Of a DNA stretch of 64,000 nucleotides, positions 13,503 through 24,898 are shown piece after piece; the first letter of the stretch is position 1; every line of letters begins with the position of its first letter. Source of the DNA: Polytrichum commune. Its lineage: Eukaryota; Streptophyta; Polytrichopsida; Polytrichales; Polytrichaceae. The notes beneath the pieces are model-generated. The model made no database searches, had not been told where the DNA came from, and saw nothing but the letters and a program-made list of their open reading frames with translations. Location of the stretch: the NCBI GenBank assembly GCA_950295325.1, contig OX485803.1, forward strand, positions 28,830,001 to 28,894,000. The letters run 5' to 3'. The translations under genes were made by a program, and so were the position numbers.

Positions 13503-13616
13503 AACCGCCTTTTCATACCACCAGATGTGATTCTCATAAACAAAATGTTTCAGATTGTGCGGGTTTGAGAACCAAGGATCAAGAGCATACCCGACAATGA
13601 TAGTTTGATATAACTT

Positions 13617-14933
13617 CTAATCACTGACGAACTCCGGGTATCCCTTCGGATTGTTGTCTTGCTCAACAGGATCACCTCGCCTAGCGTCTGCAGCCACCAT
13701 TTGAAGGACCAAATTACTTGGATCAGACCGCGGTGCCATTAAGGCTGGCTGGTCACCCGGGTCTAGTGGATTCCGACTCAGAGGATCTGCCATATTAATC
13801 CTTCCTGGTCTATACACCCATCTATAGACAAAATTTTGCTCCAAGAACTCCAACCACCGAGCTTGACGCTTTTATAACGTCTGTTGTGTTTTTAAATACA
13901 CCAGAGGGTTATGATCTGTGACGATCGTGCAATCTGCACCCTCTAGGTAACACCGCCAGGTTCGCATGGCGTGCACAACTGCTGCAAGTTCTTGTTCACC
14001 AGTAGTGTAATTTCTCTCAGCGGGAGAAAATTTCTTACTCTCAAAAGCAATGGGCTTACCTCCCTGAAGTAAGACGGCCCCTGCTCCGAGTAAAGAAGCA
14101 TTACTAACGACCTCAAATGGCTCCCCTAACTTGGGTAAGGTCAGAACTGGTGCATGTGTTAAAGCATACTTAACATTCTCAAAAGTGCGTTCACACTCGT
14201 CAGTCCAAATGTACTTGACTTTGCTTCGCGTCAGAGAAGTTAAAGGCGCAACCAGAGTGAAATATCCATGTATGAATCTGCGGAAGTAATTGCAAAGCCC
14301 CAAGAAGGATCGTAATTGTCCGACTTCAAGAGGTCTATGCCACTTGGCCATAGTCTCAATTTTCTTAGGATCCACCTTGATGCCCTCCTTGCCAACAACA
14401 TGTCCTAAATAATGCAATTCACTTTTTCCGAAATGACACTTAGACATCTTTGCATAAAACTGATTTTCTCGTAGAATTTGAAGTACTTGTGCCAAATGAG
14501 TGACATGTTCCTCCTCGTTCTTTGAAAAAATTAAGAAGTCATCCAGATATACTAAAACAAACTTTCCAATGAACTTGTGAAAAATACGATTCATTACTCC
14601 TTGAAAAGTTGCTGGTGCATTGGTCAATCCAAAACTTAATACTTTGAATTGGTAATGACTAAACAGTGTTCTAAACGCCGTCTTAGGAGCATCCTCCTCG
14701 GGTATCCTAATCTGGTGATAACCTTGTGCCAAATCAAGAGATGAAAATACTGTAGAGCCGGCTAACTGGTAAAAAAGATCATCAATACGAGGCAACGGAT
14801 AATGATTCTTTACCGTTTGCTTATTAAGTGCCCGATAATCCACCACCATTCGCAGCGCTCCATCCTTTTTCTTGACGAACAAGATGGGAGACCCATAAGG
14901 CGATGAACTAGGCTTTATCCATCTCTTTTCCAA
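13617..14933 (-). pseudogene. Chromovirus reverse transcriptase and RNase H
   Basis: 13872-14933 encodes the reverse transcriptase, with YLDDFLIFS at the active site and SSPYGSPILFVKKKDG at the start. The first part of RNase H follows (VVSNASLLGAGAVLLQ, TGEQELAAVVHAM, TDHNPLVYL). The usual RNase H Asp in the first motif is Asn here (SNAS in place of SDAS). The frame is interrupted by a TAA at 13872-13874, then reopens at 13617-13853 with the RNase H end (VYRPGRINMADPLSR). Another stop (TAG) lies at 13617-13619. Confidence 0.9.
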
Positions 14934-14945
14934 ATACTCCTTGAT

Positions 14946-15941
14946 CTATTTCTTGGCCTCCTGCAGCTCGAGAGGACTCAACCTATAGATCGGCCTAAAT
15001 GGCGGCTTGCCATCTGGCTCTAAAAAAATAGTATGGGCCATTTCCCGCTCTGGAGGTAACCCTGTAGGTATGGGCTGAAAAACATCAGCATATTCCTCCA
15101 ACACTGTGGCATAAGGTGTTGCCACTGTGTCCTCTATGTCGTCTCCAACCGTGGTCAACTGAATTAGGAACGACGTTGCTCCCTTCCGAATTGACCATTT
15201 GAACTGCATGGCAGTGAGTCTATGGGGATTTGGACTCTGACATTGCACTGGGTTCACATGCAGTGTCATTTTACGGCGGCCCTTATACAACACGCAACAT
15301 TCAAATGCAAAATCCAAGCGTGCCTTGTGCTGCACTAGCCAATCATTGCCCAATATCAAATCAATGCCTTCACTTAATTTTGCCACCAGGCAAGTAATTT
15401 GGCTTTGATATTACTGTATTCTAACATGAACTTTAATCTTGCCGTCCGTTTGGACTTCATTACCATTGCCTAATACCAGTGTGTTACTGCCATTTTTCAC
15501 TTTTAACCCGAAGGTCTTAGCAAAACCAAAACTCACGAAGCAATGTGATGCGGCACTATCCATTAATACAGACGCATCCTGATGAGCTACTTGCCCTGAG
15601 AAACTCATCATCAGTTCAGAAAACAGAGTGAGCTGATTCAGCACACGTGGCCTAGGTTCATCCAAATAAACATGCCACTGCACTGAGTTTGATTCAAATT
15701 GATGGACCAATTTAAATCGTGATAAAGTTCTCTTAAGACTTTTTGCTTTACGTTTGTCAACAATAAAACAAGCACCGGTCTCATAGGGCGCTCCCTCTTT
15801 ACCGTGCAAATAAGATCTCAAGAAACTTTGCAAATCATCCACTGATGGTATAATCAATGAGAACGCTCCATAAACTTTGGAGTTCACATCTAACACATCA
15901 CTGAGTGGGAGTGACGGAGTAACAAACACACAAAAATACAC
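14946..15941 (-). pseudogene. Chromovirus aspartic protease region
   Basis: 15411-15941 holds the protease active-site segment with DSAA (VLMDSAASHCFVS) where the family normally has DSGA or DTGA. This Gly-to-Ala change is at a key position. A TAA at 15411-15413 interrupts the frame. 14946-15386 continues with LILGNDWLVQHKARLDF, the second conserved protease block, and leads into the reverse transcriptase past a TAG at 14946-14948. Confidence 0.8.
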
Positions 15942-17278
15942 TGCCCAAAATTCCAGAAGAAAACAGAAATTTTACAAGCAGAAATCCAAAAAGTCCAGCA
16001 GGAACCGGTTGGACCGGTCACCGGAATCGTTAGAAAAAAATTTACACAGAAAGTGACCGGTTCGGCCGGTCGTCGCGCGCAGCTGACTTGGACAGTCAGT
16101 CATGTGATGTCACGGCTAACATCAACAAAAATTTCGAAAGAAAAATTCAAAAATTCGTATTTCCACCGGCCAAACGCTTTGCGCACTCCGAAGTCACGGA
16201 TCACGAGGCAGAACTATTCGATTAGTGAATTCGTCCGGCCGATCGCACCAGTCATCGCGCTTTGTGCGTTTCGGTGCGCGTCGGTTTCATACGCATATGC
16301 GGTTGCGTACGTATGTACGTACTTATACACAACAAAAACCAAAACAGGAAAATACTACACCTTGCTGCTCTATACGTTGAAATTGACTTAAGTCATCAAT
16401 CAATTTCCCATTGCAGTAATCCTGAATAGCTTGGACCACCAAACTACGGATACTTGCATCACTCAGTGAAGAGGATGTGCCAATCGGGAAAACCTGGGGA
16501 GGACTATCCTCCCTTGACGGTCCAGAAGTGTCCATATCCTCGATGGCCATAACATAAACACACAAAATACAATGCCAAAAATTTGCGGGACTGCTCACGC
16601 GGTCCTGTACAATAAAAACCAAAACAGTAGACAAAACAATTCTACCCCCCAATAGCTTTCTCCAACAGAAAAAAATAACCTCCTGTCTGAGAGCCACAGT
16701 TTTCAGATTTTAACCACGAGTAAACAACCTACTCAGAAATCTTGCCCCAAAATTTCGACCCGATCCGATTTTCTGCCTAGGAGTTATACCCTTTTTCGTA
16801 TGTTGCTCTCAGAAGAACTTTAGAATAGGATAGCTTCCTCTGACTTTCTCGAAATGACCTGAAATTTTAACTGTGACTAGAGAGACTAAACACAAATCAT
16901 CTCACCAAATTTCGAGCCTATCCTATTTTCTGTCTAGGAGTTATACCTTTTTTCGTGCATAAATCTACCCAGGTTTCAGAATACTATAATTCCACCCCAC
17001 TGACTTAAAACATCTTCAGATTTTAGCAGTGATCACTAAAACCAATTATTTATGATCCCCTAAAATGAGAGCCACAGGAGACGACGTAGCTCTCCTATGC
17101 GACGCTCTCTGCCCAGGCAGCAGGCTGCTTCCCTCTGCTAGGCCGTAAGGAGACGAGACGAGACGAGGCGAGACGCGACCCCCCAGGACCGCAACACCCT
17201 CCAAAAAAATTACCAGCATAACAATTACACAGCGGAAGTTAATAGAAACCCAAATGAAAACAAGGTACAAGAGCGCCG
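15942..17278 (-). other. Chromovirus leader and degenerate gag region
   Basis: A short open segment at 16323-16560 (starting MAIEDMDTSGPSR) could be a gag N-terminus and ends near a possible splice donor. No CCHC knuckle is present and the frame between 15942 and 16322 is closed. Two diverged direct repeats (about 16738-16800 and 16896-16960, each with TAGGAGTTATACC) and a GAGAC-rich microsatellite near 17150-17180 also occur. The space is too short for a normal chromovirus gag of roughly 350 residues. Confidence 0.6.
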
Positions 17279-17290
17279 GCTTTGATACCA
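17279..17290 (-). other. Primer binding site, initiator tRNA-Met type
   Basis: One base inside the 5' LTR the minus strand reads TGGTATCAAAGC. It differs at one position from the usual plant initiator-Met primer complement TGGTATCAGAGC. Confidence 0.85.
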
Positions 17291-17291
17291 A

Positions 17292-17633
17292 TGTAACGTT
17301 CTCAAATATTATGAGATTCAAGAGGCATGTTCCTCCCAACCTTAGAGCATATATACTAGATACTACTATGAGTTGAGGCCACCTCCAACTAGTAGTTAAG
17401 TATATGCTAGCAAGCTCTCCCTCCATGCCTTTAGGATAATTCTAAGTGCACTTAACTAATGGTCGTTACTTACGAGGTAGAACCAAGTGTAAAACCATAG
17501 CTTCAACTAGTTAACTCCCTTTACCTTTAGGACTGCTAGAGCACTCAGGGTAGCGCCTCTAGTCTTCTAGTAAATGAGTCCTAGTTGAATGAGAGGTTGT
17601 AAATAAAACAATAAATATGTAATACACGTTACA
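17292..17633 (-). repeat. 5' LTR of the chromovirus
   Basis: This is the second 342-bp LTR copy with the same termini as the left one. It is the promoter-bearing copy for a minus-strand element. It is followed by TCTGC at 17634-17638. Confidence 0.95.
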
Positions 17634-18436
17634 TCTGCCTTGTTGCCCAACATGCAAATTGGAATATGGTTGTCCTCACACTTACCCATTTTCAATGTTG
17701 CACCACTTTATTTAATGAGCTTCATATTTTAAGATTATAAAGAAATTATATTTTCAATAAATATTCAAATAATTCAAGAATATGTTACCATGAGGAATTT
17801 TAGTATGGATTACAAGAATCTTTGAATGTAGCCACATCATTTAAAATCAATCCCCGTAACCTTATGAGCTTTTCTCTAGGTTATATGATATACCAAAGTG
17901 TTGGAGCATCAAGTGACCATGTAGCCCCTCCCCTTTTTGCTTGCTCGTTGAATGACCTTATGATAGTTGACCTCTAGAATGTGTTGTGAACCCAATTGGC
18001 TTATAAGTAGACCACAAAGCCTGACTTTAGAGGCAACCGTGTCCCCCCATAATGGTTATCACCAGGTGACAACCTTGATTGGGCATATTTTACATCATTA
18101 GCCAAACTAGGGTCACTCAACATTGTGAAGGTGTTTAGTGCGTCGGAAGGCAAGACCTTCATGGGAGGCGGTTCACTTCTAATCCCAAACCCGGGTAGTT
18201 TGGAATCTCTTAACTTAGCTCAATGTCATTTTTTTTTAATGGCATTGCAAACCCTATGAGGCCCAAAAACAAGTGACCGACTAAGACCAATAAGGTACCG
18301 AATAAGGTATGTTACCTTAGTCCCAAGCTCACTCCCCCCCCCCCCCCCCCCATTTGAGACCATTTGTTGTATGATGATTAGTTTTGTATTCACACATGCA
18401 AATTATACTCTCCACATACAAAATAAGCCTCGTGAA

Positions 18437-18560
18437 TCTAGGGTCAAGGGTGAAGAGGTTACTTGGATACATGTCCATGGGGATCCTCTAAGAAGCCTAG
18501 GTTTTGGAGACTTTCTTGTTTGCCGTAACTCTAACAAATTGGGTTTTAATGAGAGTGCAT
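18437..18560 (+). repeat. Degenerate copy 1 of the NHP2 5' flank
   Basis: From AAGGGTGAAGAGG through CCATGGGGATCCTCTAAGAAG and TAGGTTTTGGAGACT to CTCTAACAAATTGGGTTTTAA, this is collinear with 22110-22226 just upstream of NHP2. No NHP2 coding sequence follows. Confidence 0.65.
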
Positions 18561-19865
18561 TGGCGGAAAAAAAGAGTAGTGTGTGTCTTCATGTGCATTA
18601 GTCGAAGGCGCCATGGTGGAATTTCCTTGCAAAGGAATCCCCCAATTTGCCCTCGGCTGGGGGGGGGGGTCTTTTGGTGTGGAAAGTTGCCAACATGGGC
18701 CATGTGCCCACGTGAGGAGATGGCAAGATGGCCAATTGGCCATAGAAGAAGGGGCTCATTTTTGGAAGGCGGCAACAACATTGTTTCGGTAGCAGACATA
18801 TCAACATCTATTATATGCATGGCATTTTTGGATGTGACTTATAGTTGTGGTAGAATGCAAAGCCTTGTTTGATCTAATTGGTAGTGTATTTATTTATTGG
18901 TTTTTAGGGTTTGTTAATTTCCATATTTATCTTGCTTTATTTGGTGGTTTGCAAGTTTTTTTGCTTGTAACCCGAGTATTGCTTTGTTTGATGCAGCTCA
19001 ATTGATATCACAAATTGTAATGTCTTGAGCATACGAGTCAACACTAAGGGTCGAGTTTATTCTCGACGTTGCAATTAGTTTCACACTCCATTCCCTTGGA
19101 CAAGATGTTGGGCAATAGAAACAATAGATGGTAACTATCTGGATGATTGCACATTAAAACCCATTCTCCATAATAAGCAATGTGTTTGTGGGGTCCAACA
19201 TCGATTTTGTGTAATTGATGTGAGGCTCTTCAACAAAATTCAGCATGCTTGTGCAAGTTTTGAAAGATTTGAGGTTTTATAGGTTTGTGTTGAGACTATG
19301 GAAATTACTGATGGTTTTGGAGACAAAGCCTTCACAATGCACATGCATCTCCATTCATGGTAGTGTGTCTTCAAATAGAAGCGAACCATTCGAGGAGTGG
19401 TTTTAACAATTAGAAAGTTGAGGCGCAAGAAGAAAATTGTATGTATTTGTGCATTGTAAATGATGTTGTGACTCTCTCAGTGATTTTCTATTAGAAATTC
19501 TTTATGGGGTGGGTCACCTTCATTAATATCACAACCACCAAGTAGAATATCTACCCTTGCCTCTTGAGTACACAATCATTTTCTCCAAATTATTCTTGTA
19601 ACTTCCCATCAATTTATGCCATGTGTAATACCAATTGGTCCCATTAAGTTTGTCATTGCAACAATGAGATTTGTGATTATGATTAATTTTCAAAGTGTTT
19701 GCTTTTTGTATTTCTTATAGGAAGTTCAAAAACACATTTTTACATTTGTAACCGCATTGATGTGATCTATGATGAGATCTTCAAACTACTCTTCATTAGT
19801 CGTTCTCAACACCCTTGATAATGTAAAGTTATGGCACGTCTTACAAATGTCTTGTCCCTCGTTGC

Positions 19866-20035
19866 TTTAAGGATGAAAAGGATCCTTGGTGCATGTCCAT
19901 TTGGACCATGTAAGCAACCTAGGGTTTGGAGAGTCCATATGTGCTAAAATACTATAAATCATTTTAATACACACTAGATGCTAACGTTGTATCACCCTTT
20001 ACTTCCCTTGCATAATGCTTTTCTCCAAGCCCAAT
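19866..20035 (+). repeat. Degenerate copy 2 of the NHP2 5' flank
   Basis: The order GGATGAAAAGGATCC, GCATGTCCA, CCTAGGGTTTGGAGAGTC, CTTCCCTTGCATAATGCTTTT parallels 22112-22263, where the gene has GGGTGAAGAGGATTC, CTAGGGTTTGAAGTC and CTTCCCTCGCACAATCCTTTT. It is more diverged than the 18437 copy but extends further towards the gene. Confidence 0.6.
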
Positions 20036-20149
20036 AATCATTATTGTAACTTCTCACCAATCCATAAGATATCTAGCATCAAGTTTCTCATCAAAAAAAT
20101 AAGACTTGTGATTATGATGAAATTTCAAAGTGTTTACTTCTTGTGTTTA

Positions 20150-20375
20150 CCCTCTTGTGTGAAGTGAACTTGAATGGTCTTTGCGTTTTTGACCAATGAG
20201 AGCTCTTAGATTGCAATGGTCACGGGCCTTTAGTTGTGTCTGTGAAGTGGGCCTTAGTGATGCGGGGCCTAAGTGTATAATGCCCCCTTCCCACTTGACT
20301 TTAGCCAAGCCTAAAAGTTGGTTCTAAATACACGGCACTCACACCATCGACACTATCTAGTCCTAAGCCTAGTTG
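20150..20375 (+). repeat. Dispersed repeat family R1, copy A (about 225 bp)
   Basis: From CCCTCTTGTGTGAAGTGAAC to AGCCTAGTTG, this is nearly identical to 21422-21650. Shared features include GTGATGCGGGGCCTAAGTG and ATGCCCCCTTCCCA. Confidence 0.85.
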
Positions 20376-21299
20376 GCACTAACACGAGCCTCATTATGGC
20401 CGCATTTTCTTCTTGTTGGGTAGGCCAACTAAGTGGGCAAAGGAGGGACCTTAGTCGGGGCTAGATAAGCATTTTTAGTCGAGGCTAGGTGGTTAGGCTT
20501 ACATACTAGGGAGGTAGGATATTGTGGCTTAGGTTGGTTACTCACACATGGACTTGGACTTATGTTGGGTATGGGAGTTTGGAGCATGTTGGGCACTTCC
20601 AACTTCATAGAAATATGTATCCTAAGCGGGCCTTAAACAACCACTTCTTGTAGAATACTAGGATGTGAAACATGCAATTAGTGCGAGATGATTAGCATAT
20701 TCAAACTGTGCATGTAGTCACTTTCCTCAAGAGCTCATATCAATATTCATGGAGTAGAATATTGCCTTATTCTTTGATGCTCTTTTCATTTTGAAATCGA
20801 TATTATGCTTTTTTTTTCTCTTTAAGACGATCTTCTTCAAATGTGGCAATCTCTTCCACCTTTCTTTCCATGGTCGCATCTTCACTACCTTCGACATTTT
20901 GTGGCATTTCGGATCCAATCACTTCTAGTTTCGCATCATGAACAGTTGTATATTGCTCAGATTCCTACTTACCAATGAGGATCCATGCAATCCAAATTGT
21001 AGTTGATTCATTGTCATCAAAGGAAATTTTTGGCTCTATTGTTAGATTTTGGAATTACTATCATCTTGCGAGAAACTTGCCATTGAGAAAAAATAATTAT
21101 AAAAAATATTCAATAAAAAATGTCTACTACAAACACACATACTAGCAAGCTCCAAAAACTTGGAGTTGTGAGCGGTTGGGAGAGACGACACTTTGTGTTG
21201 ACTTAAACTATATGTCTTGAAAAAACTATTGTTGGATAAATATATTAAATAAACCATGATAGCAAATGACAATTGTTTCACTATCATGGTATACGAGAA

Positions 21300-21650
21300 T
21301 TTATGTTAAGCCACCTCAAAGAGGTAGGCTTGACGCAAATTCCAGCATACCATAAACCTTATCCATAATTTACCATGTAGACTTTTCATTCATGAAATTT
21401 CCTTTGAGCCTTTAGACCTTCACCCTCTTGTGTGAAGTGAACTTGAACGGTCTTTGCGTTTTTTACCAATGAGAGCTCTTAAATTGCAATGGTCACGGGG
21501 CTTTAGTTGTGTTTGTGAAGTGGGCCTTAGTGATGCGGGGCCTAAGTGTATAATGCCCCCTTCCCATTTGACTTTAGCCAAGCCTAAAAGTTGGTTCTAA
21601 ATACACAACACTCACACCATCGACACTATCTAGTCCCGAGCCTAGTTGAC
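21300..21650 (+). repeat. Dispersed repeat family R1, copy B
   Basis: The 3' part (21422-21650) matches copy A at 20150-20375. The 5' part (GACGCAAATTCC, CATGTAGACTTTTCAT) matches a third member at 52540-52775. A short imperfect inverted repeat (GCCACCTC ... GAGGTAGGC) sits at 21311-21332. An inverted fragment of the family (GTGGGAAGGGGGCAT) lies at about 22045-22085. Confidence 0.8.
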
Positions 21651-22162
21651 AAATGATGTGGCATGGTTTAAAACTGAAGGTTTAAACCTCAAGCACCAAC
21701 CCTCCCATCGGTACCTAGACATGAGGCAAGAATGTAGGACCTTTAAAAGTGTCGCCTCCCGCCCTTGTGATTGGTTATTTTTAATCTTAGTTATGAGGGC
21801 ACGAGGAGCTTCATCAACAAAAACCGATGGCAAGATTGATGAGTAGTAAGGCATTTGGGGATGGGACAAAAAACTATCCAACATTTATTGCTTGATAATA
21901 AAACAATGAACATATGTGAAAACTACTGAATTGAAACCTACTTGAAAATCTCCGGAGCAAGTTCTTGTAGGTGCATTGGGATAGCTGGATGCGTCCGCTA
22001 TAACCGAGAGAGCTTTACCCGGTTTTTAGGAAAGACTTTGGTTATTTGGTAAAGTCAGGTGGGAAGGGGGCATAACTAATCTTAGAGTGTGGTATACCGG
22101 TCAGGCATTTGAGGGTGAAGAGGATTCTTAGTGTATATCCACGGGGGCCCGGTAAGAGGCTC

Positions 22163-22170
22163 TAGGGTTT
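22163..22170 (-). promoter_or_regulatory. Telo-box (TAGGGTTT on plus)
   Basis: The plus-strand TAGGGTTT is the complement of the plant telo-box AAACCCTA, common upstream of ribosome and translation-related genes. It lies about 180 bp before the NHP2 ATG. A variant is also present in the degenerate 5'-flank copies. Confidence 0.55.
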
Positions 22171-22192
22171 GAAGTCTCCCCCTGCCTGCCAG

Positions 22193-22200
22193 AACCCTAA
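22193..22200 (+). promoter_or_regulatory. Telo-box-like AACCCTAA
   Basis: AACCCTAA lies about 150 bp upstream of the NHP2 start and forms a divergent pair with the element at 22163-22170. Whether it is promoter or 5' UTR cannot be told from sequence alone. Confidence 0.45.
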
Positions 22201-22351
22201 CAAGGGTTTTAGTGACGATGCTGTCGCCATAGCTCCCCTTGCTTCCCTCGCACAATCCTTTTCGCCTCCGCCACGGCCGACCTTCGCACCATCCGCAGCG
22301 CCGCTTCGTAATACTCCCCACCGCATTGCACCTGTAGCACGTGGTGCAGCG

Positions 22352-24005
22352 ATGGCCAGCGACGGCGAGGAAGATAGAAAGGAGAAGGAGAAGGACCGAC
22401 GCAAAAGATTGGCTGTTTCACCTATCGCTAAACCCTTGGCGGGGAAGAAACTCACCAAGAAAACCCTCAAGGTCGTCAAGAAAGGTCCGTCTCTCTCACT
22501 CTTACCACCTGCCTCGCCAATGTACTCTCCTCGGTTGACTCAATTCCAATGGAAGCAATTTAATCCGGTCCCGCTCTTTCTCTTTATATGGCTTAGTGTA
22601 GATTGGTTGTAGAAGGGTTGGGTTAGGTGTGTTATAGAGGATGTCTTAGGTTAGGTTTCTTACAATTGCTTCAACAGCGATATTGTGCTTAGTAAGAGGA
22701 TTCTGTGCATATTGCTACGAGACACCTCGCTGTAAGGCATTTTTAAGCAAGCCTTGTTCATCTTTGACTACCTAGAGAGGCAGAAGAAGTTTCTGGTTGC
22801 ATTAAGGACTTTTAGTATAACGATTGTGTATGACACATTGCAGTCAAGAGGATGCCAGAAATGGCTTGCTACGTAGGATCATTAGTAACATTTTGGAGCT
22901 CTGGAATGAATCTGAGCAGATTTTTGTCCTGAGCTGAATTGTTGCTCGTTTTTCCTCTGCAGCTGCCTCGACTAAGCAATTAAAACGAGGAGTGAAGGAG
23001 GTCGTGAAGGCCATCAGGAAAGGACAAAAAGGGTACTTCCATTCAACCAAATTTTCAAACACATTGTGGACGTATGGGTTGAACTTTGAGTGTTTGTACT
23101 ATGAGGGGCTTTGTGGGATACGAGATTGTCTTTCTAGTTGTTTGCGTCTATGTTCTCTAGTTCTTATAATGTAGTGTATATCTACTTGCATATTGTGGTG
23201 CTCCTGTGATAGAAAAGATGCTAGTCTAGGAGGAGTTAATGTCTACTGAGTATGCTCTCTTAATTTTGTGATTGGCTGCTTCGCCAATCTGTATATCCAG
23301 CGCACCATTCATGTCCAGTTGATGTCATTGATATGGAGGAGTGATGGTTTCTTCAGGTTAAGTTGATTACATTGTTGTGGTCACGTTGTAGGGTTTTAGT
23401 ATTTTGATATGTATTTTAAATTTGTTGTCTTTAAAAAAAAAATTGGATACCCTATGGGATACTTCAGTCTACTTAGCTGAGGTTGTCTGACACTTGATAA
23501 TATAGTAGGATACCACCAGCATTCTGAAAAGTATCTAATTTTGAGTTGTTTGTGCAGGCTTGTCATCATTGCCGGTGACATATCACCAATTGATGTTATT
23601 ACCCATGTACCTATTCTGTGTGAAGATGCGAACATACCCTACATCTATGTTCCATCAAAGGAGGTGAGTGACTGATCTGCATGAAGCTCTTACCACTTGT
23701 GTCTGCTGGTTGCATTTGGCTCATACGTAGGGGGGAGGGCCAGTTTGTTTTGGACCTTCACTAGCTAGTGGCGTTTTTTGGATGACATGTGCATTATCAT
23801 TTTAGAAAATAATTAGATACTTGTGCTATTCATGATACAGGATTTAGGTGGAGCGGGGTCAACGAAGAGACCTACGAGCTGTCTTCTTGTTCTACCAGTG
23901 CCACCAAAGGGTGGAGTGAGTGAGGAGGAGAGTGCTAAATTTAAAGTGAGTTATGAGGAAGTAGTGAAAGAAGTGCAGGTGATGTCACAGGCCATATACG
24001 CGTGA
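22352..24005 (+). CDS. NHP2: NHP2, H/ACA ribonucleoprotein subunit 2 (L7Ae family), 4 exons
   Basis: NHP2 binds box H/ACA snoRNAs in the nucleolus and supports rRNA pseudouridylation with NAP57/CBF5, NOP10 and GAR1. Exons: 22352-22484, 22963-23032, 23558-23663, 23841-24005, with junction phases 1, 2 and 0. The product is 157 aa, as in other plants. It starts MASDGEEDRKEKEKDRRKR, followed by SPIAKPLAGKKL. The L7Ae RNA-binding core is RGVKEVVKAIRKGQKG, then LVIIAGDISPIDVITHVPIL, IPYIYVPSKEDLGGAGSTKR and PTSCLLVLPV. The stop is TGA at 24003-24005. No defects were seen. The ATG at 22352 is chosen because it opens the family's charged N-terminus. The frame stays open upstream to 22169, but that stretch is low-complexity and matches the repeated 5' flank. 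Confidence 0.95.
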
Positions 24006-24866
24006 TGTAGGTTCCTGTAATCCTCATTGTGGACTAGTTTAGGGCTTCAGCAGCCACCCTTGATATGTAACAAACACTCACAAGAAAGATCTGACACTCC
24101 AATTTTTGCGGAGCTTCACCAAAGTCTGGTAGGCCTTACATGGACTCCAAACACTTTAAGCTCTTCTTCATCATAATGTTAGAGAGAACAGCTTTGGCTG
24201 CTGCAGAGCCAACCAGTAAGATTCCCAGAGTAAGGGATGTGAAATTATTGAGATATTAAATCATCTGATCTGATTATGAAGCATGAATGTTTGTATAAAT
24301 ATTGGACCTTGTGACTTGTTTTGATGCAATATCCTACTGGTTTGTCAACAGTGTTGAGTGTCCCTCTATATCATATTATAATCTGCCATTCTTTGAAGCC
24401 TGGGAAGCCAAAGGGTTTATGGGACTACACATCAAAAAGGCTGATTCCCCAGAGTAATGAAGTGCAGTGGCTTCCTTGAGATAAAGGCCAATATCAACTT
24501 GGTGGTCCAATTTGTCAGAAATATTTGAGACCATGTAGTTCAACATCTTGAAATAGGGAAGGAAATCTTTTTCTAATGGAGGTGTAGAGGGGGCATTCCA
24601 GCACAAAGTGTTATCTCAAATTCAACCACATAGTAAGAGTAAAAGTGACACAATGTGTTGTATCTTGGGATTCGGATATTTACCATTGGCCATTTTCAAT
24701 GGTGAGTCTATGATTTGAGGTGCGGTAAACAACAATGCTCTTGCACCATCTCAATCAACTAAAAACCTTAAAAAGCAAATACGGATGCATGTGCTCAATC
24801 TTAAGTAAAGCTAACTGGTCAATGCTAATGACAGACTACTTAGCTTTGAAGGAGATTAAATGCAAA

Positions 24867-24898
<32 letters not shown>

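Larger units (their letters stand above)
11559..17633 (-). mobile_element. Ty3/Gypsy chromovirus LTR retrotransposon, full-length, coding-defective
   Basis: The element is 6075 bp with two 342-bp LTRs, TG...CA ends and a TCTGC target duplication. It is oriented minus. PBS, polypurine tract, protease, reverse transcriptase, RNase H, integrase and a chromodomain appear in the expected order, which places it among chromoviruses. The LTR copies differ at four positions by eye (about 1.2%), so insertion is fairly recent. The pol reading frame nevertheless contains five in-frame stops, and the gag region is short without a recognisable zinc knuckle. It could move only by trans-complementation. Confidence 0.95.
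17639..22106. other. Gene-poor region of decayed duplications upstream of NHP2
   Basis: No gene is supportable. The region contains at least two dispersed duplications, listed separately, plus a C19-like run near 18331-18350 and a G10 run near 18661. A further diverged direct repeat joins about 19590-19720 to 20040-20150 (both with TTGTGATTATGAT and TTCAAAGTGTTT). Open frames at 18371-18872 overlap on both strands and encode no recognisable domain. Confidence 0.55.

Noticed and set aside
18331-18350. Long C/G homopolymers (also 6174-6194, 29396-29410, 49915-49924, 51080-51092) as G-quadruplex switches
   Set aside because: They are simple homopolymers in non-coding repeats and prone to assembly error. 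Nothing ties them to a gene.
18497-18872. Five overlapping open frames on both strands
   Set aside because: Mutual overlap in both strands over G/C-rich low-complexity DNA, with no recognisable domain.
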